Below are positions 11,324-21,610 of a DNA stretch of 64,000 bases, piece after piece (position 1 is the first letter of the stretch; every line of letters begins with the position of its first letter). The notes below the pieces were generated by a model, which saw only the letters and a program-made list of their open reading frames with translations, was not told where the DNA came from and did not search any database. The position numbers and the translations under genes were made by a program. Where the stretch lies: NCBI RefSeq assembly GCF_038396675.1, contig NC_088931.1, positions 5,682,001 to 5,746,000 on the forward strand, in the 5' to 3' direction. This stretch comes from Hydra vulgaris (taxonomy: Eukaryota; Cnidaria; Hydrozoa; Anthoathecata; Hydridae).

Positions 11324-11533
11324 TTTTCATGAAATAAAATTAAAGCATTATCAATATTTTACTTTTATCTGTTTTAAGCTATTTCTGTCTTTATCCGCAT
11401 TTAAATTAGGTTCCATGGATTTTTAAAATAAAATCTTGAATGCAATATTTTCTGAAATCAAATGTGAAGCTAAGAAAAAAAATGAATAGACAAAGCCAGT
11501 CATGCACAAATATTACTTGAAATAAGTTAGTAT

Positions 11534-11688
11534 AACTACGAGTTTACTCGTAGTTGGCAAACTCATGACGCCGGTATACTACGAGTATTCTCGTCGTTGA
11601 CAAATAACAAAGTCCCGCTAACTGCAAGTATACTCGTGGTTGGCAAATAAATGACGCCAACTTACTACAAGTATACTCGTAGTTGGCA
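11534..11688. repeat. Subterminal repeats of the piggyBac right end
   Basis: Three to four copies of a unit containing TACTCGTAGTTGGCAAA and GACGCC, spaced 40-60 bp apart. Related motifs (TACGAGTATATTCGTAC) stand near the left end. They may be transposase-binding sites. Confidence 0.65.
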
Positions 11689-11701
11689 GCGAACGTATTA
11701 A

Positions 11702-12460
11702 TCAACCGAGACATAGCGTAACGTAAAACACTTAAGAGTTGAAGCGTGATTAAAATACGTTACGAATATAATTTTTTTTACGTTACATTTCGTCATTATT
11801 TTTTTTAAAAAGGGTTGCTAATTAAACAAATCTATGTTTGAGACGTAATTTAGTTACGTCTCAAATCTAGATTTAATTACGTTACGTTTAGTCTCATTTG
11901 GTTACACTTTAAAAAGTTTAAAAAAAAAAGCAATTGAGAAATTATTTTTTTTCGTGACAAAGTAACCAAATGAAGCTATTTTACAATAAAAATAAAATAA
12001 AAGATGATATTTAGCAATACGGCAATGATCAACAATCATTTACTGTATTATCAAGTTTATTTACTTAATATTTAATTAAAATTTAGAGAATGTAAACTTG
12101 CTACCAATTGTACCCGATTGAGACGTAACATAACTTTAAAATGTTATTGGGGACTGTCATATAATGCAAGATATTTGTTTCCACATATAAAAACATGATA
12201 TAAGTAATATGTATATAATTAAAAATATGACATAAACAATGTAAGAAAAAAAAGTGTATGAACAAAAAGATAAACACCTAGAGCAAAAATAAATAAATAA
12301 GTAGAAAAAAATGATATTCAGAGTAAGCGTAGTTGTATTATTTTGCTCCGATAATTGTGTATTCTTAAGGGTTTTTTGTCTGATGACAAGAATTAAAGTT
12401 TTGCATCTTTATTTCACTTTATTTCAGTTTTTTTGTATAAAAAGTAGCTCCTGGTTGTCC
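11702..12460. other. AT-rich stretch right of piggyBac
   Basis: No gene. It contains TAACGTAA motifs and a short inverted repeat near 11846-11875 (TTTGAGACGTAA, 4-nt loop, GTTACGTCTCAAA). The part to about 12070 is a diverged relative of 6545-6850 on the other side of the piggyBac element. Confidence 0.45.
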
Positions 12461-12537
12461 TTTTGAACATTTTTTGTCTTCGAAGTTCTGCAGTTAACAG
12501 ACCTAGTACTCTTGTGTTTCTTATGCCTTTCTTAAGT

Positions 12538-12888
12538 ATGTCTGAAGTTTTGAAGTATTTCCAGAGAGCAAGTAATTTTGAAGCAAAATGTGTTACTTGT
12601 TTTACCATTTTGAAAACTGGTGGAGGAACCAGAAACTTTAGAAATTATTTAAATTTTAAGCATCCGAGTACATTGAAAAACATAACTAATCCAACTAATG
12701 CTAGTGCGTAAAAGAAAAATGTTTTTTAAGATTTTTAAAAATTTGTTAAGTTTTTTAGTGTGTAACTACTATTTAAGTAAGAAATTTATTAACATATACT
12801 TGTTTTTTAATTGTTTCAGAAAGTTACTGCAACTCCAGAGGCTGCAGAGATAGTTAACCTTGATGATCCAGAGGAAGGAACTTGTTAA
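12538..12888 (+). pseudogene. hAT transposase N-terminus with BED finger, truncated
   Basis: ATG at 12538 starts VLKYFQRASNFEAKCVTC, then GGGTRNFRNYLNFKHP. This follows the BED-type zinc finger plan (C-x2-C, then a final KH), but the first expected His is Tyr (NYL instead of NHL), so zinc binding is probably lost. After GTGC a GTAAAA donor-like site is followed at 12817-12819 by TTGTTTCAG and a second coding-like piece (VTATPEAAEIVNLDDPEEGTC) ending in TAA at about 12886-12888. BED fingers stand at the N-terminus of many hAT transposases; the catalytic part is missing here. The assignment rests on the finger alone, so a domesticated BED protein exon is an alternative, but the tandem duplication and insertion that follow make a relic likelier. 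Confidence 0.5.
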
Positions 12889-12894
12889 TTAACA

Positions 12895-12957
12895 TCAATC
12901 TCAACTTTAACACCAGTTACCAGTTACAATCTCAACTTTAACACCAGTTACTTACTC
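12895..12957. repeat. 31-bp tandem duplication
   Basis: CAATCTCAACTTTAACACCA occurs twice with a 31-bp period, each followed by GTTAC. Confidence 0.8.
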
Positions 12958-13047
12958 ATTCTTCTTCAAAAAGCGAGGGTAGTGTCTCTTTACCTCAAAG
13001 ATTATTTACAAGTTTGAAAGGATTTATGAGACAGCAAACCATGGAAG

Positions 13048-13105
13048 CAGGGCCGCCGAGAGCTTTCACAACGTCCGGGATATAGCAGAAATTAGGCGTC
13101 CCTGT
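13048..13105 (+). mobile_element. hAT-type terminal repeat (CAGGGCCGCC end)
   Basis: CAGGGCCGCCGAGAGC begins at 13048 and continues with ATTAGGCGTCCCTG. The same end, with the same spacing to ATTAGGCG, closes the element at 61397-63438 on the other strand. The partner end and 8-bp duplication were not found, so the element is probably truncated. It cuts into the hAT N-terminal fragment upstream. Confidence 0.6.
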
Positions 13106-14015
13106 TTAGTCCGCCGTTTGTAAAATGTGCAAAAACTGGAGCCGATTTGTGGAATAAAAGTTAAAAATGCAAATCAAAAGTTCCCAACAAATTAAAGATA
13201 ACTCAGAAAGAGGTTTTAATAATTATAAAATACTTTTAAAAGTTTTTTTATGAGCCGATGTTTATTAAAAAGTAAATGTTTATGTTTTGTAGCCTCATAA
13301 AAAGTATTTAATTCATAAAAATGATTCAAAAGCGTCTATCGTTTTACTTTTCTATTCAAAACTTTAATTTCTTTTTAATCGAAAATAAATTATGGAACCA
13401 TAAATTACTATTTTACAAGTATTCTAATTTTCCCTTAACACTTTTACATAAATAGTATTTAAATTTAAAAAGTACTTTATTTAAAAAAAAGAAAAGTTAA
13501 AAATATTTGTTTACAAATTTAATCCGCCATTTGTAAAAAGGGCAAAATGCGGCTTCACTTTTCGGATCGAAGTTTAACATCTAGTTTTATAATCTTCATT
13601 AAATCTAGTTATATCATTTTCATTAAAAGGATTTTAAATTAAAAGAATGTTCAATAGGAAGCATCACCGTAATTTATAAAATGCACAAGTTTTGAAAGCG
13701 CGTTAACATATTGCTAAGTAAAATTAAATTTTAATTATAGTTTCTATTTTGCGTTTTTTAATATGAAAATGTTTTACTAATACAATTGACGCTTTTATTT
13801 TTTTTAATTTTTTTTATTAATATTTATTTATTTGTTTTTTTCGAATCTTTGTTTCCAACAAAGCTGCAAGCAACCACTATAAGAGTTGAAATTTACTGGA
13901 AGAGAAAAGATGAAGTTTGTAGAGCAAGATAATGATTGACAGACGACTTATAAGATTACAAATTATATGAATCAGAAAAACAAGATAAAGAAAACATTTA
14001 ATCCAAAGTTATTTT
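13106..14015. other. AT-rich stretch without a gene
   Basis: No coding frame. Two related segments about 400 bp apart (near 13098 and 13505) share TCCGCC, TTTGTAAAA and GCAAAA and may be internal repeats of the element starting at 13048. Confidence 0.45.
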
Positions 14016-14280
14016 AGCTATACTCCAAAACAGTATATGTCGTCCATATTTGCTATACTGCAAAACTAATATTAGCTATACTCCAAAACAGTATATGTCG
14101 TCCATATTTGCTATACTGCAAAACTAATATTAGCTATACTCCAAAACAGTATATGTCGTCCATATTTGCTATACTGCAAAACTAATATTAGCTATACTCC
14201 AAAACAGTATATGTCGTCCATATTTGCTATACTGCAAAACTAATATTAGCTATACTGCAAAACAGTATATGTCGTCCATA
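14016..14280. repeat. 58-bp minisatellite, about 4.6 copies
   Basis: Copies start at 14016, 14074, 14132, 14190 and 14248 (partial). Each begins AGCTATACTCCAAAACAG and contains GTCGTCCATATTTGC. Full copies look identical, so expansion is recent. The last partial copy reads ACTGCAAAACAG, a hybrid of two sites within the unit. Confidence 0.97.
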
Positions 14281-16015
14281 TCTAGATTTGCATGATTGGT
14301 ATAAAATGCCATCATCAGTTCACAAATTGGAAAATAAAATCTTACACGTGGAGTAAATATAATGATAAACTTACCAGTTTCCATGTGAGCTTTAGCCCAG
14401 GAAGCACCTGAATGCCAAAACAAATATTACAGACTACATCAATAACTAAATGTTCGTAAATGTTCAAGACAAGCAAGTTTTAAAGACGTCTTTAACCATG
14501 CAATGAGATCCTCCGATCCTCTTATCAGTTCTATTTACTTAGAATCTAGACGGACGAAGAAAGTTAAACTGAAGCTTCCAGAAGAAGTAAAGAGTTTTTT
14601 TAGTTTTATATATGAACAATAAGGAATCAATAAAACTTTCAGAACTAAAACTGTCAAAGTTATGATTATCGGAACCAGCAGAATTTATTAATTTAGAAGA
14701 TGAAATAATGAACGGTTTAGAAGTTATTCATGAAGATTATTTAAAAGATGAAAACATTGACATGTGAAATAAATATAGCAATATTAAAGTTAAAATTTTG
14801 AAAAATATTTACTTTAGCAGAATTTTTTTTTAAAGTAAGATTTCCTTTGCGTTTCTAATGCAATTCAAAAAGATATTTTTAAATAATATTTTATCTTTTC
14901 AAAAATTAAAACAAGCTTGTAATCTTTTATAGAAATATTAGTGTCTTCTTAAGTATTTATGGCCTGCTACACAGTCCCCTAATTAGGTCTGTGATGTTAA
15001 TAGGTTATTTTTAAAAGTAACTTCCTCAAACGAAGTTATATAATTAATAGTAAATAATATAATCAGTGGTGTGGCTAGTAGTTTGGATTCCTCTCCTCAA
15101 AAAACCAGTCATTAGGGCCCCAGAAATCTTAAAAAACTTAATAAATTTTTTTTTTAAATGACAAAAAAATAAAATAAAAGCTATTATTTTTTTCAAATCT
15201 CTTTTGGCCGCTCATTTGTATGAAATTACGACATAGTGGTTTGCTAGGGTTCTTTTGTTTGAGTACGATTGCTAAATTTAGGACTTTTTTATCAATTGTC
15301 AAAGAACTTGGAGATCTCAGCTTTAGTAAGATTACATATAAATATTGGTTCATTACAATCTTTTAGATTCCAAAAACTTAATTCTTGGAGATTATTTGGG
15401 TTTATCTTTGGAGATATTCTTTTTCAAAAAATATTGTCTCCTAGCTGATTAATATTTCTAGTTTGTAAAGTCTTATCAAAACCAAAATTTCTTTTAATTT
15501 CGTTAGAGCAATAATCAAGAGTGAAATTAGAATACACTCACTATGGATATACCAAGCCTTAGTTCGTAAATACGGTGTGAAAAATACATAAGACACTCCC
15601 AGTTAATGTTAACCACATTGACTGGTAGTGTCCTATAAACTTCAAGTTCAAACAAAATGTGCTTTGGTCCGTCCTCGAGCAGATATTTGGTGAAATTTCA
15701 AAGTAAAGTTTAAAATAAATAAATATCTTCAAGATCTCCCGCTCACTATATTTAAAGTTATGATTTCTTGTCCACAAAAACATCTAAACCATACCTGTTG
15801 TAAGCCAGAAAGAATGAGACAGTGATCCACATTTGAAATTTGCAAGATTCGGCAAAAGTTTTCCTGACATAATAACATTTACATATCTATAACTGATATA
15901 AGCATTAGGAAATAAGCTTACAATGCCTTTTTTATCAATTTTTTATGAGTTTTTCTTGATCTGGAAGAGGTGTAAAATTAAAATTTATTGTCATACTACA
16001 TGCATACTGGAGACT
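14281..16015. other. AT-rich stretch with weak coding relics
   Basis: No intact gene. On the minus strand about 15545-15230 a broken frame reads NFTLDYCSNEIKRNFGFDK and later ELSFWNLKDCNEPIFICNL, with stops between. About 15690-15540 (minus) holds HILFELEVYRTLPVNVVNIN. They look like decayed coding sequence of a repeat I cannot name. At 15064 CAGTGGTGTGGCTAG resembles a hAT-type end. Confidence 0.35.
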
Positions 16016-16029
16016 TTTTTTGTTTTAGT

Positions 16030-16085
16030 TATCAAAGTGCTCCAAGAAGACCTAACGGTCTTATCATAGAGCATTTCTTTTTTCT
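16030..16085 (-). repeat. LINE 3'-end stem-loop, isolated copy
   Basis: Read on the minus strand: TGCTCTATGATAAGACC, a short loop, GGTCTTCTTGGAGCA. The outer and inner stems match the hairpins near 52760, 54860, 59140 and 61745, each of which ends a LINE copy. No coding part is recognisable upstream. Confidence 0.6.
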
Positions 16086-16942
16086 TGTTTTTTTGTATTT
16101 ATTTAAAAACCTTTAAATTTCTATTTGAAAACAACCTTTCAGTATAAATTGAGACTCAAAAATAAATACATTTGTTTAAAATTAACATGATGATACGATG
16201 ATGGATGCTGAAACATTTAAAATAGAAACAAAAATGTTATCACAAAATCTGTCACAAGTTGTTATTCAATCTTATTCAATTTTATTCAAAACTTTTTAAG
16301 GCAGCACATTTTTTTTTATATTGATAGCTCTAACTATTAATTCCGTCTTTGTAAAATATTGTGGGTATCAATTGTTTCTTGAAGTGCCCTGAATTGAAAT
16401 TACTGCTGTATCTATGCTTTTTAATAGTTGTATAGATTTTATTATTTTTCTGGATTAAAATAAAGATTCATTAGATTTTTTTTTTTATGATAAAATGTTC
16501 ATTAAAGTACATTTTATCTTATTCAATAGCAGGTGGAAAAGCTAAAAGCAATTAGTGGCGGTAATCATGAAAAAACATGATGACACAGTAAATTTTTAAT
16601 ATTCTTAAAATTTGACAACTTTAAATTTTTTAGGTGTAGTGATTTAGATTTGAAATTTACAGAATAATACTCAAATTTCTTTTAATTAAATCTCTGGTTA
16701 ATTGTCTGGTTATATTTGTATTTTTAAATTGTTTCCTTTTTTAAATTACTCAGTGTTGAGCATCAATCAAAAATGGATATAAAAGGAAAGAACTAAAAAG
16801 ATTTTTCAACAAAAAAAGATTGCAATTGTATAGATAAAGTACTGTGTTGCAATTCACAGTAAAATCTGTTATACTTGTATGTATTTATTTTTTAAGTAAT
16901 ATCTACATGTAATTATTTTTAATTATAGTTTTTATATATTAT
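16086..16942. other. AT-rich stretch, nothing recognised
   Basis: Low-complexity A/T runs with many stops on both strands. I see no gene or clear repeat boundary. Confidence 0.4.
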
Positions 16943-18990
16943 GTACAATATGGGACAAAAAGTTTTTGCGTTTATGTTAATAAAATGGCGCTTTTTATTC
17001 AATTAATGAATTCAAATCGATGATTTGGAATTATTCAATAGCAAATTTAAATTCCTATTGAAAAATGCTATAACTTATATATGTACAAATGTAATATGTA
17101 CTTATATATTTATATATGTACAAATGTAATATGTACTTTATATATTTATATATGTACAAGTTTGTATGAATTATTAGTCTTCATAAGAATATTTTCTATT
17201 TTAAATTTTCGTTTGTTTTAATAAAAGCAAATATTTTAAGAAATGTACATAATCTGGGTACAATTATATACATAAAATATACATAAATAGACATATGCAA
17301 AGGTTTTATGTGCCCCCAACTATCTATTAAAAAAATATTTTTAGAGATGGAACCTGGTCAAATTCCGATTGCTGCTGAAACTGCATCAATGGCACCTTAC
17401 GTTTTTGTTGTAAAAGAGAAAAGAAGGCGTGTTTTAATTTCTGCTGAGAGAAAGGCATTTTTATGTAGCCTCAAATCAGGTGAAATGTTGTTCACTGAAC
17501 TTGCAAAGACTCAGCATATGCCAATTTCTTCTCTTCATGCCATTTGTAAAAATTTTGCAGCGACTGATAGTACAGAAATAAATAAAGGCTCTGATCGAAC
17601 GCGTATTATCAAGTTCAAAAATATTGGTTTGTAACTGGATCAGAAACCATAGCATCATTAAACTTAACTACTCCTGTGTCAATTAAAACCGTTCGTCGAC
17701 GTATTACTGAGTCTGGAGATTTCAAATCATATTCTGCATGCAAGAAGCCATTCATCAGTGAAAGGAACAGGGGTAAGAGAGTAAAATGGGCGAAAGATCA
17801 TCTTTATTAGACTATTGATCAATGACGTGATTGTAACTTTATTTGATGAGTCACCATATATTTTACGATTTGCGTAAAAAGACGTGTATGGTGCAGACAC
17901 AATGAACGTTATTTAAAGGAGTGTACTATTGGAACTGTCAAACACGATGCCAAATTAACGGTTTCGGGTTGTTTTGCTGCTCACAGTTTAGGTAATTTAT
18001 ATCGAGTATAAGGTGTTATGGAGCAGAAGCAGTATCACAAGATCCTTCAATATCAATTCAAGTGCGACAAAGTTATTTCTCATAGGTTATTTTATATTTC
18101 AGCAAGATGATCATCCTAAATATAATGCAATAATTAATAAAGCATATGTTGCCATCAGAAATGGGAAACATTTGATTGGCCATCACAGAGTCCTAATCTA
18201 AATCCTATTGAGAATCTTTGAAGCATTCTCGACCAACTTTTATAGTTTTGCAGATATAACACCCTTGATGATTTGATGGCTACTTGAAATGATGGGTGGA
18301 AGGCTCTAGAACCAGAACTTTTAACACGTTTAGTTGATAGCATGCTTCAATGATGTGCCGCAGTTATTAAGAGTAAATATATGACCAAGTATTAATTTTC
18401 TATTTTAGAAACTTGTATTAATATATTTATATGCAACAAAAATATGTAAATGTCTTTATATTATTGTTTTGATGTTATATAAATGTGCCTTATATTATAT
18501 GTCTTTATGTTATTGTTTCGATTTTATCTTTATGTTAATACGAGTTTCTAAAATTGTCTGCTTATTGTTTATTTTCACCATTCCCCAAACGCTCTCAATA
18601 GTATTAGCAACAGAATGCCACATTATTGGGACAACTGGGACAACAACTGTATTCTTAAATTGTTATTCGAAAAATCCTAAGCCAACATCCCTAAAAGTAT
18701 ATTTTTTATTTTTTTTAATATTTTTATTAATTAGCAAAAGAAACATGAACCCTAATATATGTGATCAATTCCCACCCTTGTATATGCTTGAAAGTGAAGG
18801 CTTTGCAGATAAATAAGCAAAAAGGTACTTATTTGCCGTCACAGATTATATAAGTTTCTTAAAACTTTTGCTTTTATCAAAACAAACGAAAATTTAAAAT
18901 AGGAAATATTCTTATGAAGACTGATGATTCAAACAAACTTGTACTGTATAAATTATAGCATTTTTTAAGAGGAATTTGAGAATTAATGTA
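16943..18990 (+). mobile_element. Tc1/mariner-like element with long inverted repeats
   Basis: The left end TACAATATGGGACAAAAAG at 16943 resembles Tc1-type ends. Internal arms at 17049-17228 and 18870-18990 are inverted copies, for example GTCTTCATAAGAATATTTTC against its complement near 18905-18925. A Tc1-like transposase relic lies between them. The right outer end is missing: the arm runs into a (TA)n tract at 19018. The left arm holds an extra 37-bp AT-rich duplication (about 17077-17150). Confidence 0.75.
17347..18395 (+). pseudogene. Tc1/mariner-like transposase, broken
   Basis: Starting near MEPGQIPIAAETAS, the N-terminal helix-turn-helix region contains ISAERKAFLCSLKSGE. It is followed by VSIKTVRRRITESGDF and ISERNRGKRVKWAKDH, typical of Tc1 DNA-binding and linker regions. 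The catalytic triad is still visible: FDESPYIL near 17845 (first Asp), FQQDDHPKYNA near 18095 (second Asp, usually FQQDNDPKH), and WPSQSPNLNPIENL near 18175 (Glu). The end reads LEPELLTRLVDSM, CAAVIKSKYMTKY and TAA at 18393-18395. Many stops (near 17635, 17808, 17823, 18008 and 18220) and frame changes disable it. It sits between the long inverted arms of the element. Confidence 0.88.
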
Positions 18991-19017
18991 TATATATATA
19001 AATAATATTAAAGGAAT

Positions 19018-19499
<482 letters not shown>

Positions 19500-19500
<1 letters not shown>

Positions 19501-20680
19501 ACCACTGAAACTTTAAAAACAACTGTTAATTTTGCAGCAACCAATAAAATAGACCACAACCCCACATCAACAACAGCTTATGGAGCAACCTAACAATTTA
19601 AGTTCTTGAATTTTACGCAAAGTTTCGTTGATTTTGAACTCTCATGGTAGTAAGAAAATAAAACATTTCCCAGAATCATACTCAGATGTCACCCCAGTTA
19701 GGCTAAAAAATGAACAACCAGCTATAATGATCAACAGTGGTATTTTTACAGGTTGTGGTGTTGTATGGAAATATAAACTCAATAGAGAACATTTGTGGCT
19801 TGAAGCTGTTTGACAGATTTATGATGCTAATAAATCAAGTGACAATATGCAGTCAGTAGAATGGGTTTCATAGTCTGCATAGCATACCAATAACAATAGC
19901 AATCCAAAAATTAATAAAGATCCCTTTTATCACATTTGATCATCCGTTGTATACTTTTGCTAAAACTATTGAATACAATTGGCCCGATCTGTACATGGAA
20001 GATAAGTTCGTTGTTTTGATTGAAGTCTGCAAATAAAACGAAACGTATTTAAGCACTTGATATTTAAACAAAGGACTGTGGCTGGGTTGGGACTGTTACT
20101 ACAACTGGAATCGCAACACCAGGCACCCCTGAAGCTCTTTTATCTGCATCCTTTGTAAATATTGTCAATATGTACATGAGGTTTCTGTTTCAGCACATCA
20201 TATATTACACTATCAGGCATAAAATTTGTATTGTAGTTTGCTGGAGGAAGGCGTTTAACCTTTGTCTTGCACTAGCTGGTGCGTAAAGCCAATGGTTCAT
20301 TCACAGTTTGCTTGCTAAAGTTTAATTAAGAAAATCCAGCTCATTTTGTTTTGTTTTTTAGGTCTATGCGTATTTCTATTTTGATCTCTAACTAAATAGT
20401 TTGAAAAAAATGGTACAAAAGTGGTAGTTTTTTTAACTTGATTGAAATCGTTATGCCAGATGGTAAGCACATCATAAAAACATGGTACGTTTGCAGAATA
20501 TTCCACACACTTTAGCTGCATTCAACAGGGCCAAGTTTACAGTTAAAAGCAATGGTGATTTAACAAAGTTATGAACAATCCATCGCTGCAGTTAAAATGT
20601 GATAGTAGTGTTGTTGGTCTAACACAAGTCGATAAACAATCACGTTGTCGGAAGATTGCAACAAAAAAAAAAGCATATAA
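19500..20680 (+). pseudogene. Relic of an unnamed multi-copy invertebrate repeat ORF
   Basis: The plus strand keeps pieces in order: FPESYSDVTPVRLKNEQPAI near 19670, LWLEAV near 19800, HSIPITIAIQK near 19880, then HPLYTFAKTIEYNWPDLYM and EDKFVVLIE near 19945-20025. Further on come RNTRHP near 20120 and VVGLTQVDKQSR near 20610. I recall the arrangement QPLY.fAK.IQ.NWP..YGEDKFVV, followed by an AVGLT segment, from repeated ORFs in many marine and freshwater invertebrates. I cannot name the superfamily or its enzyme. Numerous stops and shifts break the frame, and the GLHIEM block that usually follows EDKFVV is lost. An antisense LINE tail begins about 100 bp downstream. Confidence 0.5.
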
Positions 20681-20789
20681 ACTAGTAGAAGAATTTTTTT
20701 ATTTTAATTTTGTTTGCATTTGTTTTTTGTTATAAAACTTTGTATAACCAATAAAATGAAAAGTAATTTAACAAATATAAACTGAAAAT

Positions 20790-21610
20790 CTGAAAGATCA
20801 CAAATGATCTTGTCTTCAGAACCTCTTCAACAAACTTAAATAAATTTGTAAAGTAAAATAAGTAAAAATAAACTTAATGTAAACGTAAATAAGAAAATAA
20901 AACGATAAAATAAAAAAAGGTACATTTATTGAATTGTGCTATTAATTATAACTCAATATATCAACTAATGAAAAAATGAGTTTTTTTTAGTTAAAAAAAA
21001 TAAACGAAAAGACGAAGCTTGAAGAAAATAAAAATTTGGCAAAATAATTTCAAAAGTGCCCGCAATATTTCAAAGTTGCTCGCAATACAAAATTGATTAA
21101 TTTTCGTGCGACAAAAAGGTTTTTTTTTTATTTTTATTTATTTAAGCAGCTATTATTTCTCAAAATGTATTTATTAATAGGTTTCAGAGTCAAAAGATCC
21201 ATAATAACGGAGAGGTTATTTTTTACGGACGGAGAGGTGTAAGTTATTTTTACATGCATCCAAAACATAAAACATTAAATACATTTAGCTTTTTATATAT
21301 TTAGAATTCTCGCTTCAACAAAATGTTTTGAGTGAGAGAAGCGATCCGCAAAAATATCTACGTGTATAAAATTCCAACGTTTTAGAAACCTTTGCTTACA
21401 TAATCAATAATGATGTTCTCATCAAGATACACACCCAAAAATTTAGTAACGGAACTTCTTTTTATTTCAATTTGATCAAATAACATTTGAGAAAATATAG
21501 GTAATATAAACCGCTTTTTTGAAACCAAATGGAACAAGACCCATTTGTTTTATTCGTATTCAAGGTTAAATTATTATATTTGAACTATGAGTTCATCATA
21601 GTGGGACTGA
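20790..21610 (-). pseudogene. LINE 3' part, truncated and internally deleted
   Basis: On the minus strand a fragment near 21560-21390 reads NKTKWVLFHLVSKKRFILP and then IKRSSVTKFLGVYLDENI, matching IKRDSVTKCLGVFIDENI in the better LINE at 54800-56552. A further block near 21360-21300 matches its ADRFSNSS region. The tail ends in the same hairpin (TTCTGAAGACAAGATCATTT near 20825-20800). Coding sequence between these blocks is missing. Confidence 0.7.

Larger units (their letters stand above)
7689..11697 (+). mobile_element. piggyBac-type transposon with TTAA duplications
   Basis: The left end is CACGTTCGCTGC at 7689-7700 and the right end GCAGCGAACGTA at 11686-11697; they are inverted repeats with 11 of 12 positions matching. 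TTAA stands directly outside each end, at 7685-7688 and 11698-11701, the hallmark target site duplication of the piggyBac superfamily. Inside is a piggyBac transposase pseudogene (9521-11323), which independently confirms the class. Subterminal repeats containing ACTACGAGT/ACTCGTAGT occur near both ends (about 7920-7990 and 11534-11688). The left half has been enlarged by a nested MITE at 8022-9118. The transposase is broken, so the copy cannot move on its own, although its ends could in principle still be recognised. Confidence 0.92.

Noticed and set aside
15064-15120. Full hAT element starting CAGTGGTGTGGC
   Set aside because: No partner end or 8-bp duplication was found, so only the resemblance is noted.
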